Positions 11,501 through 26,600 of a stretch of 64,000 nucleotides of DNA are shown piece by piece. This DNA comes from Trichopria drosophilae. Taxonomy: Eukaryota; Arthropoda; Insecta; Hymenoptera; Diapriidae. The stretch covers positions 208,752,001-208,816,000 of the forward strand of contig CM059583.1 of the NCBI GenBank assembly GCA_030407085.1, given 5' to 3'. The position numbers were made by a program, and so were the translations under genes. How positions within the stretch are numbered: the first letter of the stretch is position 1; the number at the start of each line of letters is the position of its first letter. Below the pieces are notes generated by a model that was not told the origin of the DNA, did no database searches, and worked only from the letters and a program-made list of their open reading frames with translations.

Positions 11501-14500
11501 CTGATTTATTTCGACTTCGAGGAAGCTAGTTTATCTTAGGGCGTATTAGCATTGTATGACGCTACTTCATCGTATCTAGTACTTTCTAAGTGGGGAGGGT
11601 TAAGTAGTGCTCTAATGTCAACGCGAGGCGGTATCTCTGAGGAGTATACTCGATGAATATCTTAGATCGTCGCATTTCCATTACAAATACAGGGCAAAGT
11701 CAGTCTTCAGACAACTGCCAGAAATAGAGTGATTAGTTACTGCCCCTTCTTTGAAACGAGATGGCATTCGCAATTTAATGTTTCCCTTCGCGCTTGGCTG
11801 ATTCTAGACGCTTCTTTTGCATCGGACTCGTTCACGCTTCCTCTACTCTATTCCCCTGTTTTTCAGTATATGTTCATAGGTGTTTCAGTGTGAGGAATGG
11901 TGTTGGAACGAATGCACGTTGTATCCGGGAATGGGCGACAAAATCCTAACAACGAGATCGCTTCTATGGACTGAGAATTCTCATTATGAAGAATCAATTG
12001 TACCAGCTATGTCGCAGTGTCCTCAGAGATGCGTTATATTCCACGTTCGTTATCTCTGAATTGCATCGATATCACTCGTGTCGTTTCGTATACCCCAAAC
12101 GACTCTCGAGGGTGGGTTACACCTTTTTCATTATTAGATATGCATTGATTTCCAGGGAATAGATACGAGACGAATAAATGTATTTGTCTGTCCTTGCAAA
12201 AATTTCATTGGAAATTCACTGTTTTAGCATTTACTTATTCTAAACATGATATGAACTTTTACTGACAGAAAAATGCAATATCGATTCAATTTTATGCTTC
12301 ATGTCTCCAGACAAAATTTCATACATCGTTTTGCAAAAATTATTGATACCTTTTAGGGAAATTCAGTCAGTAATTGGACCAGGATCTAATAAACGACCAG
12401 CAGAGTTTAAATTGAATCCTTTGTTGTGGCAACAACCAGGGCAAACAGAATTCATTTCCAGAAGTTTAAGGACAATCTATAGCGATAATAAAAATGAAGC
12501 GCAGTTTTCACTTCAAGTATACGAATAACTTATGGAACAAGCGGAAAAATATGTTAATTACGACGAGAGGTAATGGAATTGAAGGAAGTTAACAACATCC
12601 TTCCTTCTCCCCCTTGCCTGTCTCGATTTTCGCATTTCTGACTCTCTCGTTAGGGACAAGATAACGACGCTGCTAAGGAGATGGTGTATTTCTAGGAGCG
12701 TCGATGGGCACAGATGCGGAAAACGAGTCTGGGACCCCTCGTCGAATCGCCTCGGTTAAACCCGATCTAACCCCGGCGTGCAAAGTAGACCGACATTTTC
12801 CCGCAAGGACCAATGCCGATGTCGCTGCTCCGACCTGTTGGCGCTTGCTGAACTCGTCTTGAAAAGAGCGGACGTCGGTTGAGAGACGGAAAACACCCCC
12901 ATCCCCTGGTAGTTTCCCAAATCGACGGATAAACAAGCGACATGCTGGACGTGCTCCCCGACGCGAACGTTTTTCGGACGAACGTAATAAACTTTCTTCC
13001 CCATTGACCAACGGAAATGGGTTTGTCGATTCTGTAACGGACATCTGCCGTGTACCCTAAGAAAGACTTTTAACCATCCCGCGCATGTTGTCATAAATTT
13101 TTTTGTACCTTGTTCGACATAAATCGGTATACATCAGCATTGTTAGTGGAGGTTTTTAAAGTATCCAAAGATCTACCTAAATATAAACGTTTTTTTAATT
13201 AAAAAAAGGAATAGTTAAATGTCAGAAATAAAATGCGTTGCTGCATTTTTACTTGCTATTCACCCATCCCTCGATATTTATCATTCAGTTGTATGTTTGT
13301 GATTTTGAATCAATGTTGTGCGAACCCAACCTTTCCCGGCCGGCTTCTAAAGGAGGATTTTATTTATCTTGAGTCGGACCCTTGAGAAATTCGATATTAA
13401 TTAGCACTCTCTACGCGTTTTCCGCAGCCATCGCTGGAGCTGCATCACGTCGCTTTCTAGAAAAGGACGAGTGCCCTCGCGGAAGACGTCGTAATTTACT
13501 CTTTGCGTAGTTAATGCTCGTTTCTAGAGACGCGAAGAAAGCAAACAAATTGCAAGTAAATTATTCGATATGCTATTTATTTCGCTTAGTTCTACCCCAA
13601 CAATTTCGAGGTTTCTACCCTGTTTCTAGATGGCTGTAGCATTTGTATTTATACCGCTCGTTTCGCGAGAAATTGTTGGCTGACTTTAATCATTCTTAAA
13701 ATACAATAATCTGAATTGAAGCATCATAAAATATATTTATTACTGTAATATAATATTAATTTTTAAAAAATTAGTATTAAACACTGATTCATAAAAGATG
13801 ATTATATTTGCATAAACGTGAAAATACTTAAAAGTAAAACTTTATATATCCGACACCATTGAAGGCATTAGAGAAACAATGACTACTATTGTGACACTGC
13901 AATACTTGAACATAGGAATGACTATGGTCGGTTTCGTTAACACGAACTATGGTCGGGTCAAACGGAATGGACTATTTGGGAACAAGAAGGCAGTCCTAGC
14001 GCCACACTACTTCACTACGCATCGTCAGACGCTTGCAAGCAATTCCTATTAGCTCTCAGCAAACTAGGTTGTTGTCAGGGACTCAATCGGCAGCTAGATA
14101 GCATTAACCAAGTCATTATTTTAACAGAGAAATGGTAAATGAGGTAGTGGATTATGCCTCTGTACTCTACCGAAACAAATTCTAAGATGACTACTTGCCA
14201 CATATTTTTTAATTCTGATTTTGTCCTACTGAGGTCAATTGTAGAACATAATGACGCAATTATGTCACAAAGATGTAATTCTGTTCTTTGACCGCAACAG
14301 TGAAGAATATCTTTCTTTAAATAATATGCAGAACATATGTACGCATTGCTATTTTTTGACTCATTGATTTTTATTCCAAGAAATTTATTTTACATTATAC
14401 CATTAATTAATACATGCTATACTTGATGAATTTGGTATTCTTACTTCAAATTATACAATTCATAATTGTAACAAAGGAAATTATTAATTTTGAGTTCAAA

Positions 14501-17500
14501 ATTTGCTAGTATATTGAACTTTGAGTCCAATAAAAAGCTTGCGAAAAAGCAGAACGCGTCACTGTCATCTATCGCAGAAACTTTTCCGTTCGCAGTGATA
14601 TGGCACGGGGGCTACTTCTGAATAGGTTATTTCTATATTCGTTTCGTTCATCCGGCCGCTCTCATTGAACCACCGACTCCAACTGTGTTCGGGTATTAAC
14701 TGAGCACGCTGCACATGGGGACTAAAACCACCAAAAGCATTGTGTTACACACTGTTCGTGTACTTTTACATTTTCACATGCATGAACGAGCAGTGCGAAT
14801 ACACGCACTTCGAACAGCATTCTGAACTTTCTATATTCAGGATCGTCGGATTACGATATTGTACTGCGTAAGTACAACTCGGGTGTCATCATGCATCCCT
14901 TACGTCGCATCTCTTACAATATTCCAGCACCATAGAGCGCTTTGAGATAAGCTACATTTTCGAAATGGTACTTCCAATTCACCTTGTACATAGAACGGAT
15001 AAGTTTTCCCTTTGAATCTCTACAGAGAGTCTTGAGATTTGATTTAATCTTATGTAAAGGCACTGTAGAGATTCTGGAAGGGGACCATGCAGAACTTGAA
15101 AAATATCGCCGATCTTGCAAAAATATATATGCGATAAAGTAACCATATACGTGCATGTAACTGTTTACATGACAGACAAGATTTTCGTAAATTTGGGTAT
15201 TATTTTCAGTCGTGCAGATTCTCATTCATTTTTTATAAATAAAATACATTTTTTAGGTTAGGTTACGCTTATTTTTCCTGCTATTGTTAAATCTGATTCA
15301 TAGATAATCCCCTTTATCTTTCATGTTGCATAAAATGTAAAAATACAAGAAAAGCTACAATCAAGATCTTCACTTTTAAATCGATAATAACGTTAGAATA
15401 TTAATCCTTCAAACGATTCGTTTACACTCGGTTTACGTATACCTATATATTTATGGTTGAAATGTTATATTCACATAGAATAAATACGAGAAGTCGTGAA
15501 TATCTCTCGAGAATTATTCGGTTGCCACCCTGCTGGAGCGGAGATTGTCAACTTTAATAATTTCCCAGTATATACTCTTCGCTCATTTTTCATCCAACAC
15601 GTCTACCCGCGTGTGCTGGGAAGTTTCCTTTGATTTATATTTTATACCTGCAGTATTCTCTGCACCACGTATCATCGATAAAACTTCCGTTTTTTTTATT
15701 TATTTGCTTAACTGTAACTAACTTTGCATACATATATAATATAAAAATATTTTATTTCTTACTTTTATTTTTTACTTGACATTTAACATATTCCAGTGAA
15801 TTTTACAATATAAAATAAAATATGTATATATTAAAACATAGGAAGGAAGCCGGGCTATTTTTTTCGTTTCGCAGAAACTTCAGAAGTTTCGTGCGCTATA
15901 GTCGTTTTCTTCAAAACGAGAAAACTTTTTAAACGGCATAGAAAGCGACATCCATTTGAAATTAGTGTTATCGCCGCTAAGACGGCTTAAGTTATATTAA
16001 CAAGAAAAACTCTTCAGAAGTATTATATAAATTGTTTATAAGTATCAAGATCCATTTGCAATAAAAACATATAATTATTGTTTCACTAACTTTGGATAAC
16101 AAAAGAGTCATTTAAATCTGCGAAAAGTATCAAGTAGTTACAGACAGTTTCGGTGAGACTGCTCTCTGTACCATGATATAAGCATTAATTAAGCATTATT
16201 GAGATATTTCATAATTCGTTATCGCACTATTAATCAAATAAAAATTCAAACCAACACTTTTTTATAATATACTTAGCTTATATTCTTGAATGTTTAATCT
16301 TTAGTGTTCTAATGTAGAAACATTTGTACTTTTTAAACTTTGTCATAAACACACAAATCTGTGCTATATAGGGATAAAAATCGTAACTGAGAAAGAAAAG
16401 AATCATGTAACTTGGAAATGATGTTCGGACTGACGCGAAAACTTTCCTAATCTGGACGAAATCCTTAGTAATACAGCTGCTACTAAGTTTTTCTATTCGT
16501 ATTCTACTTTTTTGACGATCGACTGCTCTTGTTTCTTTTTTATTACTTGCTGCGCATCTAGATACCGGATTCTGACTAAGCTACCAAGAAAAAAGTGAGA
16601 AAAACCACTCACCGAAAAACAGGAATACGAAAGAAGAAGCTTACGCTTAAGAGAATAGGAACGTGTAAGAAAGGAGGCAATGGAAGTGCGAATATAAATT
16701 TTAAAAAGAAACGTTAAAAATTTGTACTTGGACGGCTCGAAGTCAAAGAGGAGATTGTGATGCACTAGTTTGAGCTTAAAATAGTATGTTCGTTGGATTA
16801 CCTTATCGCCACACGATATGCTGAATTATTTAGAGGTGGCGAAACTTTGTGAATGTCTCGTAAAAGCTTTTGCGACCGTAGTTTCAGTAGTTGGTTAGTT
16901 TCGTACCCGACACCTCTATGCGGCATTTGATGTTATTATCTTTTCTCATAATATCAGTAAATGCGAATAATACAATGTATATTGTATGTGATACATTCAC
17001 ATTTTTCATTCTCTTGGAGTACATTTCAAATGATGGAGTATTTGTATTATTTTATATAGCGAATATTTCCTGTACACGAAAAAAAATATTTTCTGTGAAA
17101 ATTACTGAAATGTTCTGTCTGAAGTTGACGTCCCAACAGATTGATGAATTTTTGTTGAGAAATCATTCAATCTTTCAAGAAACTTCCATACATAATTCTA
17201 GCTATCGTTTGGTAATTTTTTAGAAAAATTCCATATTCTTTAGTGGATATGCAGTATTTGACAACAGTTTTTGATATCCTCAGCTTTTCAGTAATTTTAA
17301 AGATAAGTAGGAAATATATTTGTGTACTGTATAATTTTCCAACAATACATATGTTTTCAACAATTTAGAAATAATTTAATTATTAAGAACTTATTTTAAA
17401 ATTAAATTCTTATAAATCAAGTTATTACACTATACTCCTTTAATAAGACTATATAGACGTCGTATATTTTACATTGAGATATAAGAATTAATTGTTAGCT

Positions 17501-17615
17501 AATATAATTATTTATTGCAATGCGCTGTATTTATTGTATGCGCTTTACGATATCTATTCAAGTATACGAGGAATGACTGAAAAACATATAACGGATCTTA
17601 TATTTCTGATTGCAG
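8555..17615. other. Long non-coding stretch upstream of the first visible IRSp53 exon
   Basis: No exon, tRNA or transposase that I can support. More GC-rich patches lie at about 9240-9900 and 12590-13090; they break the AT-rich background and may be conserved non-coding elements. Open frames here (9402-9890, 12673-13044, 14914-15225, 16891-17223) have no family match or splice context. I looked for the N-terminal IMD exons of IRSp53 and did not find them, so this is probably its upstream intron (inference). Confidence 0.5.
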
Positions 17616-17677
17616 GATCCGCACTAATGAGGATCGTTGAAGTCTATAAAGAAATCCACGAGCAAGAGATGAACATT
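17616..17677 (+). CDS. IRSp53: IRSp53 exon, mid-IMD helix
   Basis: Acceptor TCTGATTGCAG, donor GTAAGTAT. Two bases complete a codon (expected Gly), then SALMRIVEVYKEIHEQEMNI. This aligns with human IRSp53 GDVLFQMAEVHRQIQNQLEE and leads straight into the next exon's LKAFYV. It is separated by a 6.4 kb intron from the rest of the gene, so it is easily missed. Confidence 0.9.
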
Positions 17678-20600
17678 GTAAGTATAAAAGAGTACACCAC
17701 TCATATATATGGTTAAAATTCCTTATTAGGCATAATGGCGCAAAATTAGAATTCTACTGTAAATGATAGATATATTTGAATAAAGTCCGTCAAAAGCAGC
17801 CAACATTACATTTTGAAGATGTACAGATAATTTGTGACCATCAGATATTGCTCATGAAATCAATAGTAAAATAATTACATTCTATTTTTGTTAATTTTGT
17901 TGTATGCACAACCGGTATAGTCTCGTTTTTATTTAGTACGAAAGACATGAATAGTATCAGATTATAAATTAATCCTTAAAAACTACGTACGCACAACGAT
18001 TGTTTATTAATAACTCATTATCTAATGCGCACTTGACACATAATTATTAAATCAGTTGATTATTATTTAATTTATTGTTGAATTAAACAAATTTACTGAA
18101 GCAGAGAAAGTTGAATAAAGAAACTCTGCTATATACTTGTGTATTCAATATTTCATAAATAACGTTTAATAGACTTTTATTGTTTTTGTTTATTATTATA
18201 CTTGTATATTATTTTCTTATGCAGTTGAAGTAATATTTAGAAACATTTGTAAACATTTGTAATATTGCACGTCACGCTTTTAGGGTTCTTGTATTGCCAT
18301 CAATTTTTTTGTATCTAAAAATGGTATGTAAAAACCTGTGGAATTGCTCATATGCTTCTTCTGCCCCTTGCAAAACAATGTAAGATAATCTTTTAAGAAA
18401 TATTGATTTTATTCCTTAAAGAACCGCTTGAGTGTGGAGTAGATCTATAGACGTACTTAAAATAAAAATTAAAAAAAACATGTTATAAATTTCATTTTTA
18501 ATTTTATTATTTTCATTTTATCATTTATAATTTATTTTAGTAATTTTATCATTTATAATTCGAGTTTCATTATGAATCTGAACTCAATTTTGAAAAATTC
18601 ATAATGGAGGATCTAATATAGTGGTTATATATTTTTAATTTCATCGGATTCGCATGAAACTCGTTATAATAACCAATTTTATGTCCGAATGGAAAAACTT
18701 AAAGTGGTGGGTTTGAAATAAGAAAATTGTTCCATACCAGACTGTTTGAATATTTCATCTGCTAACGTATCAAAATTAATCCCCATTTACAAAATGACTA
18801 ACAGATAATTTAACACTAATATATTAACATTTTTTTAAATTGAGAACCTCATGTAGAAGCGTAATGATGACAAAAGTTTTTTACGTTAACCTCTACCTCA
18901 TCCACTGTCGCGGTAGTTTCTGGCAATTTACACAGAAAAATAATGTAAAAATTAAAAAAATTAAAAAAATTAGCAGTGTAAAAGCCTACTTCATGCCTCC
19001 AGGTGGTACACTCTCAGGTTGTAAATAACTTTAAAATTATTTAATAGCAAACTTCGAAAGTGGAATTTGATAATCATTTCTCTCTTCGATAACATCTGTA
19101 TTATTAATTTACATTATATTTATTCCACTATTTTTAATTTTTTATGTCTAACTAAATTCACAGTTAGCGAGCCCGAAAATACCTGAGTGACGAGTCATCA
19201 AATTGGATGAAATAACAAAAATGTGATCGTCATAAAGGGCCCACCATTTTAAATTTTTAAAAACTGATTTCAAATTCTTCATCAGTGATTCCAAGGATGC
19301 ATAATTTTATTTGGTGATCTACAAATTTCTTATCCATTTTGGAACCACATTTACAATTTTTCTTCTTAGAGCGAAGGGGTTAGGTAAAATATAACTAATA
19401 CAGGATTTCTGGGATACGAGAAGGTCATTTAAATCTAATATACAAAAGTTTGGTTGACATACCGCACAAATTTGGTCGAGAAACTGTGATAATCAATGAG
19501 CTAATAATTCTTCGTCATAGCCCACGTGACTTTCGGAATCGCATTGCGAAAAGGTCGAGGGTCTGGACTTTGCTCCCAATGCGTCGAAATGATTTAAATA
19601 AACTTCGCGGCGACGTAATTAAGAGGTCGGAAATTTATACCTCGCTTTGGGGGCATACACACCATACTAGTATTGCACGTTGGTCGAAGGCTCAACGAGT
19701 TTCAGCGGTTCTTACTACGTAAATACTCAAATACACGGGTAAATGTAGATATGGAAATATCCTCTTCGCCCCTGCCCTGATAGTAGGACGCAACTCGTTC
19801 CTCAGGGATATTAATTGGAAAGTTAAAAGACTTTCTGCCACCCTGCCGTCCCCGTTTAAAGCGCCAGCAGTCAAGTGTCGGAAGTTCACTTTGATCTATA
19901 CTATCCCCTACCTGACTAACGCTATGTATCGCTGTATTTTGAGGTCGAAATTTCGTTCATCATTCGTAAAATTGTCCAGAATTATTTCTAATATCGACAC
20001 AAGCAAATAATTTCTTATCGTTCTATATTTAAACATATTACTTTAAAAACTAGAATGACAAATGTAAAGCAGAAAATGGTATGTCGAATTCCTTCGCTCT
20101 CTATTTTCTCGATATCCGTCGATACCCGAAATCCTCTTGAAACCAGATTTCTGCGGATTATAATAATTCACTTGCGCGACTTTTCCGGATGAGGCGAGAG
20201 ACCCTCCGCCGAGAGTCTGTGAAACCTGCCAGAACAACCCAATTACCTCTTAAGCGTATCGGGCGAATTCTATTTGGCGCGAGATTTGACCCTTGAGCTC
20301 ACATACGAGCTTGATTCCTTTTTTGCTCTAGAGTCGTAGATTTTCTAGTCTGATAGAATCTCGAGAGTATTTCCAGCAGTGTAATGTAAATCCATACAAA
20401 AAAGGACCAATGGCTGGGTTTCTCCACAAATTATCATTTTTTGTTTTCTTACATCATATTTCTTGCTTGAATGCAAATTCCTGAAACTACTTTAACCTAC
20501 TTTGTCCCAAAGTTATTTGTGATTCTTGTGTTGAAATCCAGTTATTGGCCAAGGTATTAAATAAAATCTACACGATTAAATGCGTCAATTTTATATGCTT

Positions 20601-23600
20601 TCCAAATAGGACTATCAGAATTTAATTTAGTGATTCAATTGGTGATACAGGATAACAAGAATTCAGACTTCAATATGTTAATTGACTAATTTTATGACGA
20701 TTCTCGAAATCATTAACGTCAACAATAACAAAGAAACTTTTTAACAATCTCAACTCAATCCTCTACTATTTCTATTTTATCGGTCTACGCAATCTTATCA
20801 TTGCTAATACATTCGGTTTCTGCATTCTGAATTCTTCTATTCGCAAAAGTTTTTTGACCAATCGAATAACATTTCCAGCACATCCAAGAAAACAGAATAT
20901 TCGTTAGAATTTTACAAAATAGAAATATTACTGTGCTATTTACTGTAAAATAATAATGCACACATTTAATTGATATCACAATTTCTACTCGAATGCAGAA
21001 AAATATACCAGCGTTATTAATTTGCGCTCATGTAAGGAAACATTGCGTTGGATGAATGGTATTGGTAGAACATGCGAGTTGCTGAAAATTTCACGCGAAT
21101 TATTGACATTTCGCGTATCCGGTGCAGCCACAATTCAACCCTGATCACGTTGCTGTCTCGTTATCAACTACCGATGTCATAAATTGAACATGATTGGTTC
21201 GTATTTTCTACATAACACGCATGTAAAGTTGACACAACAATTGGCGTTTTGATTGCACGAATCCGTTGCTATTCACATATTTATCAGCGTATTAGTGTGT
21301 TACGTTTACAGCACGAACCATCCGTGACATCGGGATCCAATCGAAATTATGTATAAATGAAAATTCGATGCTGTTCAAAAAAGAAATTGGAGATTCGTCA
21401 ACAAAAGAGCAAAATAATACAGAAATATAGCTCTTTCTTCCTAGTAGCTCTTTGCTACGCACTGTTGAGAGTCCAACCATTGGAGTAAAGCCAATTCTTT
21501 AGCTCTCGCTATTTTCTTTTGCAGAAAAAGACGAGACTAAAGAAAACGGACAAAGGCGGCCTATCTAGCAGATTTCGCTGCTGAGTCTCAAAGTAATCTA
21601 ATTAAAGGCTAGTGATTTGTACGAACGATTGAATGACTTTCCGAACATTTTTAATTTCCAATAAGATCGTATTAGTATGGAATCTGGCAGATCGTATGAA
21701 ATTAAATATCACACAAAAAATTAATTAAATATGCTGCATGACAATCTCTCTATTGTTCAATGCAAGGACAAATCGATATGCAGAATCGGGCAATATTCTG
21801 CACTTGAAAATAAGAATGACCGACATTACAGAATGCCTGCACATTTCACTGATATGGAAATGTTACAAAATCTCTCACTGTAATTTGTAACGTGTAACTA
21901 ATTGTAAAAAAAAAAAGATATTCTGGAAGGACCCAACGAAATTTTGCTCGATGTCCCATAACATATATATTCATTATTTAAGATAAAATTCGGTAATATA
22001 CAGGGTGGTCCAAAAGTATGGAAACGCTGAAATAACACTGAAGGAAGGCATTTTTAAGAAAATCACGATCAAGACTAATTCTCAGATCACAATTGAAATG
22101 CCGTAACAAATAAGTGAAAACTTTTTGTCTGAAACTTTTTTCTCCAAAATGTATTTCGTCAAAGTTAGTTGGCCATTTTCGTGCTACTGAATCACCATGC
22201 ATGATAGATGCATGTAAAGAAATTATTTTCGTTTCTTGCCGGTTGTAAGGAATAGGCAATAAGGAATAATTGCGTAATAAAAAGGGATTTAAGATAAAGG
22301 AGATCAAAAGCCTAGCTATTGTCAAGCGGAACATCGTAAAGCTTTAATTTTTACACCCTATGAATAAGATTATCGTAAATCCGACTGAGCGTTGAGATTA
22401 TAGACAGCGTGAAGATCTGCAATTTTTAGGTTTATGTAGAAAATGTAGAGCGTCTTCAACAGCTGTCTGCTTTAAATCACCTTCTAAAACCGTGATCGGT
22501 TCATTATCGTAAATTATCCATTATACCTCCGCCGAAAGACTTAAGTGCAACTTTATGTTCGAAATTTAATGAATCTGAATTTTACGTGAAGCAATGACAA
22601 AGAAGAAGAGTTTTCTGCTCAATTTGCAGCAAATTTTCCAAGTTCCTGGCAGGCCAAAATGATTGTTTACCTTCGAAGATCACTTTTTATTTCGCCTGAC
22701 ATATGTTGAAAAATATATAATGCGTCGCGTCTATTCAACATTCAAGCGTTTATTTCTCACGGGCATTGCCTGCCGCTCTGATCCAGGTGGAAAAAACGGA
22801 AGATTATCTCCGCTGTATCTATTCGAGAAAATGGGATTTTCACAGAATCCCGTAAATTCGTCTCCTTGGGGATTAAAGGGAGGCTACATTGACGCTAGTC
22901 GACGCGAGAATTTGCAAAAATTTATCAATCACCGAAACCTCCGACAAGAGTCAGCAACTCGTCGAAAAATGCAGTCCTGAAGCTCCCTGTTTCAGATCGA
23001 CAGGCGACATCGAATCGCTGCCCAGCAAACCGGATGTAATCAATGTTTATTAAACGGAGCAATACACTGGAGTTCCAGGGCGGTCATTTGTCGTGTCGCA
23101 CATGTCAAAAATGCGTGCGTGCTGCCAAGTCAAGCGCAATAGATTTAGAGTTTTTATCGTGATGGGCCCTGGCATAAAACAGTCGATTCGGTATCTGGTA
23201 ACCGGCGTGCGAATTTATGCTCCCGTCGTGAGGTTATTGAATTTACTCCATCCGCTCAAAGCAACTTTTTCAGAGGTAGAATCCGCGTGCGTACCGACGC
23301 GGAAATATTTCGCCCCTGACACTAACAAGGATTCGTTATTCAAAAACTGGCAAAATGTTTTTCTCGGTTCTACGCTCAAAAAATCCCTTTCATTATACCG
23401 GAACATCCAACGAATCACAAATTATTTTATTAGCCCTTTGACGAAGATTATAGAATTACATATCGTCGATCGACAGCGGATGAAATGTCGACATCGAAGT
23501 TATAGTTGATTAATAAATTATATGGGACGTTAAAAACGTCGAAATACTTTTGTGCAAACTTTTTTTCCATTGAAAGCAAACTTTTTTATCAGAATAGGAC

Positions 23601-26600
23601 GCAAAAAATCCTCTACTATATTTAATGTATGAAGAGATAAAAAGTAAGAGAAGTAAAAAGAAAATTTTACTTTTCTAATTTGAGAGTGGTATAAATAAAC
23701 ATTGTAAAATGATAATTAAACAAATAATATAAAATAATATATGGTTTCGAGAAACTTTAAAATTACATGGCAAAGTTATAAAAGAAAACTGTATATTTAA
23801 TTATAATTCAACTCCGAAGCTGGAGATAAAGTGTGATAATGATGTTGACAGAGATTCGTTTCTATTCTGGAACTTGTACTTAAAATAGGTCACTGGAAGA
23901 ATTGAAGGGCTTACGTACAAAGTCCACATGCTATAGTGTCGTTCAAACAAACGAATCAAGTTCGTGCTTTAACGAATAGTCTCGGTGTTACTTTTTAAGT
24001 CGTTATTTCTCATTAAATCCGTTGATTTAGTCAAATATTATTCTTTCTGTTTTAGTTGAAGGCCTTTTACGTCGATATGCTCGTGCCGCTGGAAACAAAT
24101 TTAGAAAAGGACACGAAAGTCGTTCAGGTAATATAAAACAATATTTATATGTTACTGCACTTTTATCTCATTCACATAAAGATTCAATAATGGGCAAACA
24201 AATGTTTTCAGAGTGAACAAAAGAAATTCATGCAACAACACAAAACTAGATCAGAAACATATAGCAAGGCTGCGGCTACAATGAAGAAACAACGAAAGAA
24301 GTCGCGTAGCACGAATAAAAGTGGAATCGCTGTGGATAAAGAAATAAAAAATATGCAAATTTTGGAAGAGGAGAAGTCGAAGCTTGATGCCTTTTGTGAG
24401 CAAAGTTTGAAGAATGTACGTATATTTTATGACTTTTCAACAGGTTGAAACTATTGTTATTTGATTAAATTACATTTGGCGAGTACTTTATATTACTCAG
24501 CAAAATATCGAAACAAAGAATCTAGTAAACTAGATATTACACTATCAGCTTTGCAGAAAATTAATTGTTTACAAACTTTTCTCTGCATACCTGGTTTATA
24601 AATGAAATGCTGATATCTTAGGTTCAAAATTGCTTGATGTATTAAAATTGGTTACGTAGCTGTTAGAGGTTAAACAAGTTTTCTCTTTCCAAACTTTAGG
24701 CCATGACTCAAGAGAGGAGAAGGTACGGTTTTGTTCTTGAACGACAATGCTCACTTGCGAAACACTACGCAAGTTTTCACGAAGTAGCATTGGCTGCTCT
24801 TCATCCGTCCGCAGACGAATGGCGCGAAATTGCCTCAACTCGAGAATTCCTGCCGCAATCTGTAGAGGATATGTTCGCATCAAGACTCCGGGTAAATTAC
24901 CCTTAGGATAAACATTTTGCACTTCGTTAACTCTTTTATTTTTTAATCCATTTTCTCACATTTTGAATCTTCAAAAGTTTAGTATTATGCGCAAGATCAT
25001 TTCACGTCATTCTAAAGAATATTGTTTACATTTGCAATTTTGCAATTTTGAATTATGTTTTTCGTAATTATCTTTATCTTTTATCAGTTACATTAGCAGC
25101 GAGACTAGGCACGAACATTTAACGTTCTAACATAGTATGCCTTATTTTGCAGCAAGTGTCTTTTTGGCCTGATGATGATGAAAATGGAGGATCCGATTTG
25201 ACTATGAGTACGCAACTAAGAAAAACCAGAAGTATGGATAGCTCGTGTCTGGAATTAAGGTTAGGACCTACGCAACCCAATAATTCTTCGTCCAATCGTG
25301 CTCCACCACAACTTCCATCTCTGGCACGTGCAAGATCAGAAGCAAATCTTCATGCATCGTCTCTTTCAATAGGACCAGGTATGTTACAGTTCGATAATTT
25401 TATCGTTAACTGTAATTGAATTGATATAATATCGTTTTTCATTGGTTAGCTAAATAAATTAACCCCAATTCAATTTAACGATTACCGACCTTTTGAAAAT
25501 TACAAAATATTATCAACGTGAATATTTCATAAAATAATTCTAGTACAATTCATGTCTGCTATGCTTTAATTAGAATGCCCATTCAATGGCAGTGTCACGT
25601 TTGTTTGTGCTCGGTAATGGTAGCAGGAGAATCGTTCGAATTGTTTCTGAGTACTGCATGTCTGGGTAATTGTGCCCGTAACGAAGTGCCAGCGGTTCGA
25701 TTGTGAAGTGTCCATACAGTATATGGGGTAGTGAGAGATCGAATATTCAACTCTCACCGCTTAAATACATTACTAAAGGATTCGTGAAAACGCATTCATT
25801 ATTTTTTAGTACAATAGCACAAGTAATTCTATATAAAACCTAAACTTTGAAACGTATTCACATTAACATTGTCAGAATGAAAAAACAAAACAAGTATAGT
25901 CAACAATTCATCTCAGCGATATCCATATGTACTTGGTATTGTCATCGTCACATTTGAATGTTGGCATTGAATAATGGCATATTTCGACTCTACATTATTA
26001 TCAGCTGAGTTCGCACCTGCTAACATTTGCTCGATTATCGCTGATGGATGGAAATACACTCTGACGAATAGTGAACTATTCTGAAAATTTTGTTTCCACA
26101 GAGGTTCCAGAAACCCCTCCAAGACCGAGATCCATGGCACCGGTTTCCCGCAACGGTGGTGGCGTAAGTGGTGGAGTAATGGCCAGCGGGTGGGGCGAAG
26201 CACCTCTTGCGAGGGCCCTCTTCGCTTATATCAGCTCCGGAGAGAATCAGCTTAGTTTTCACGAGGGTGATCTCATCGCCTTGATGGGTTAGTTAACTTA
26301 ACCAAGCAGCCCGTTGGAAATTTGCTGACCCCCTTCCTAATCTTCTACATCTCACTATTCCTCCCTCACCTCTCTCATTCTATCTGTCTATTTACCTATT
26401 TATTGACATATCTAATTGTATATTTTTCTCTTTCAATTTTACATTTCCATTTAAATAGAAGATTTTCAGCGAAAATATATTTTCTCTTTCGCAGGTGATC
26501 GACAGAAAGGTTGGCAATTTGGTGAGAATCTTCGCACACAAAGTTCAGGATGGTTTCCGTTAGCATACACCGAATATTTCTTGGACGATCCACTATCGTA

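Noticed and set aside
12673..13094. Overlapping minus-strand frames of 112 and 123 codons
   Set aside because: Two overlapping frames in one GC-rich patch with no homology; more likely a non-coding GC island.
16891..17223. 110-codon frame with a signal-peptide-like start
   Set aside because: AT-rich codons, no conserved motif, no supporting promoter or neighbour; likely chance.
21997..22361. Tc1/mariner-like element with ACAGGGTGGTCCAAAAGTATG start
   Set aside because: Only AGGGTG is convincingly repeated at the other end; the open frame inside has no transposase motif. Not enough for a separate call.
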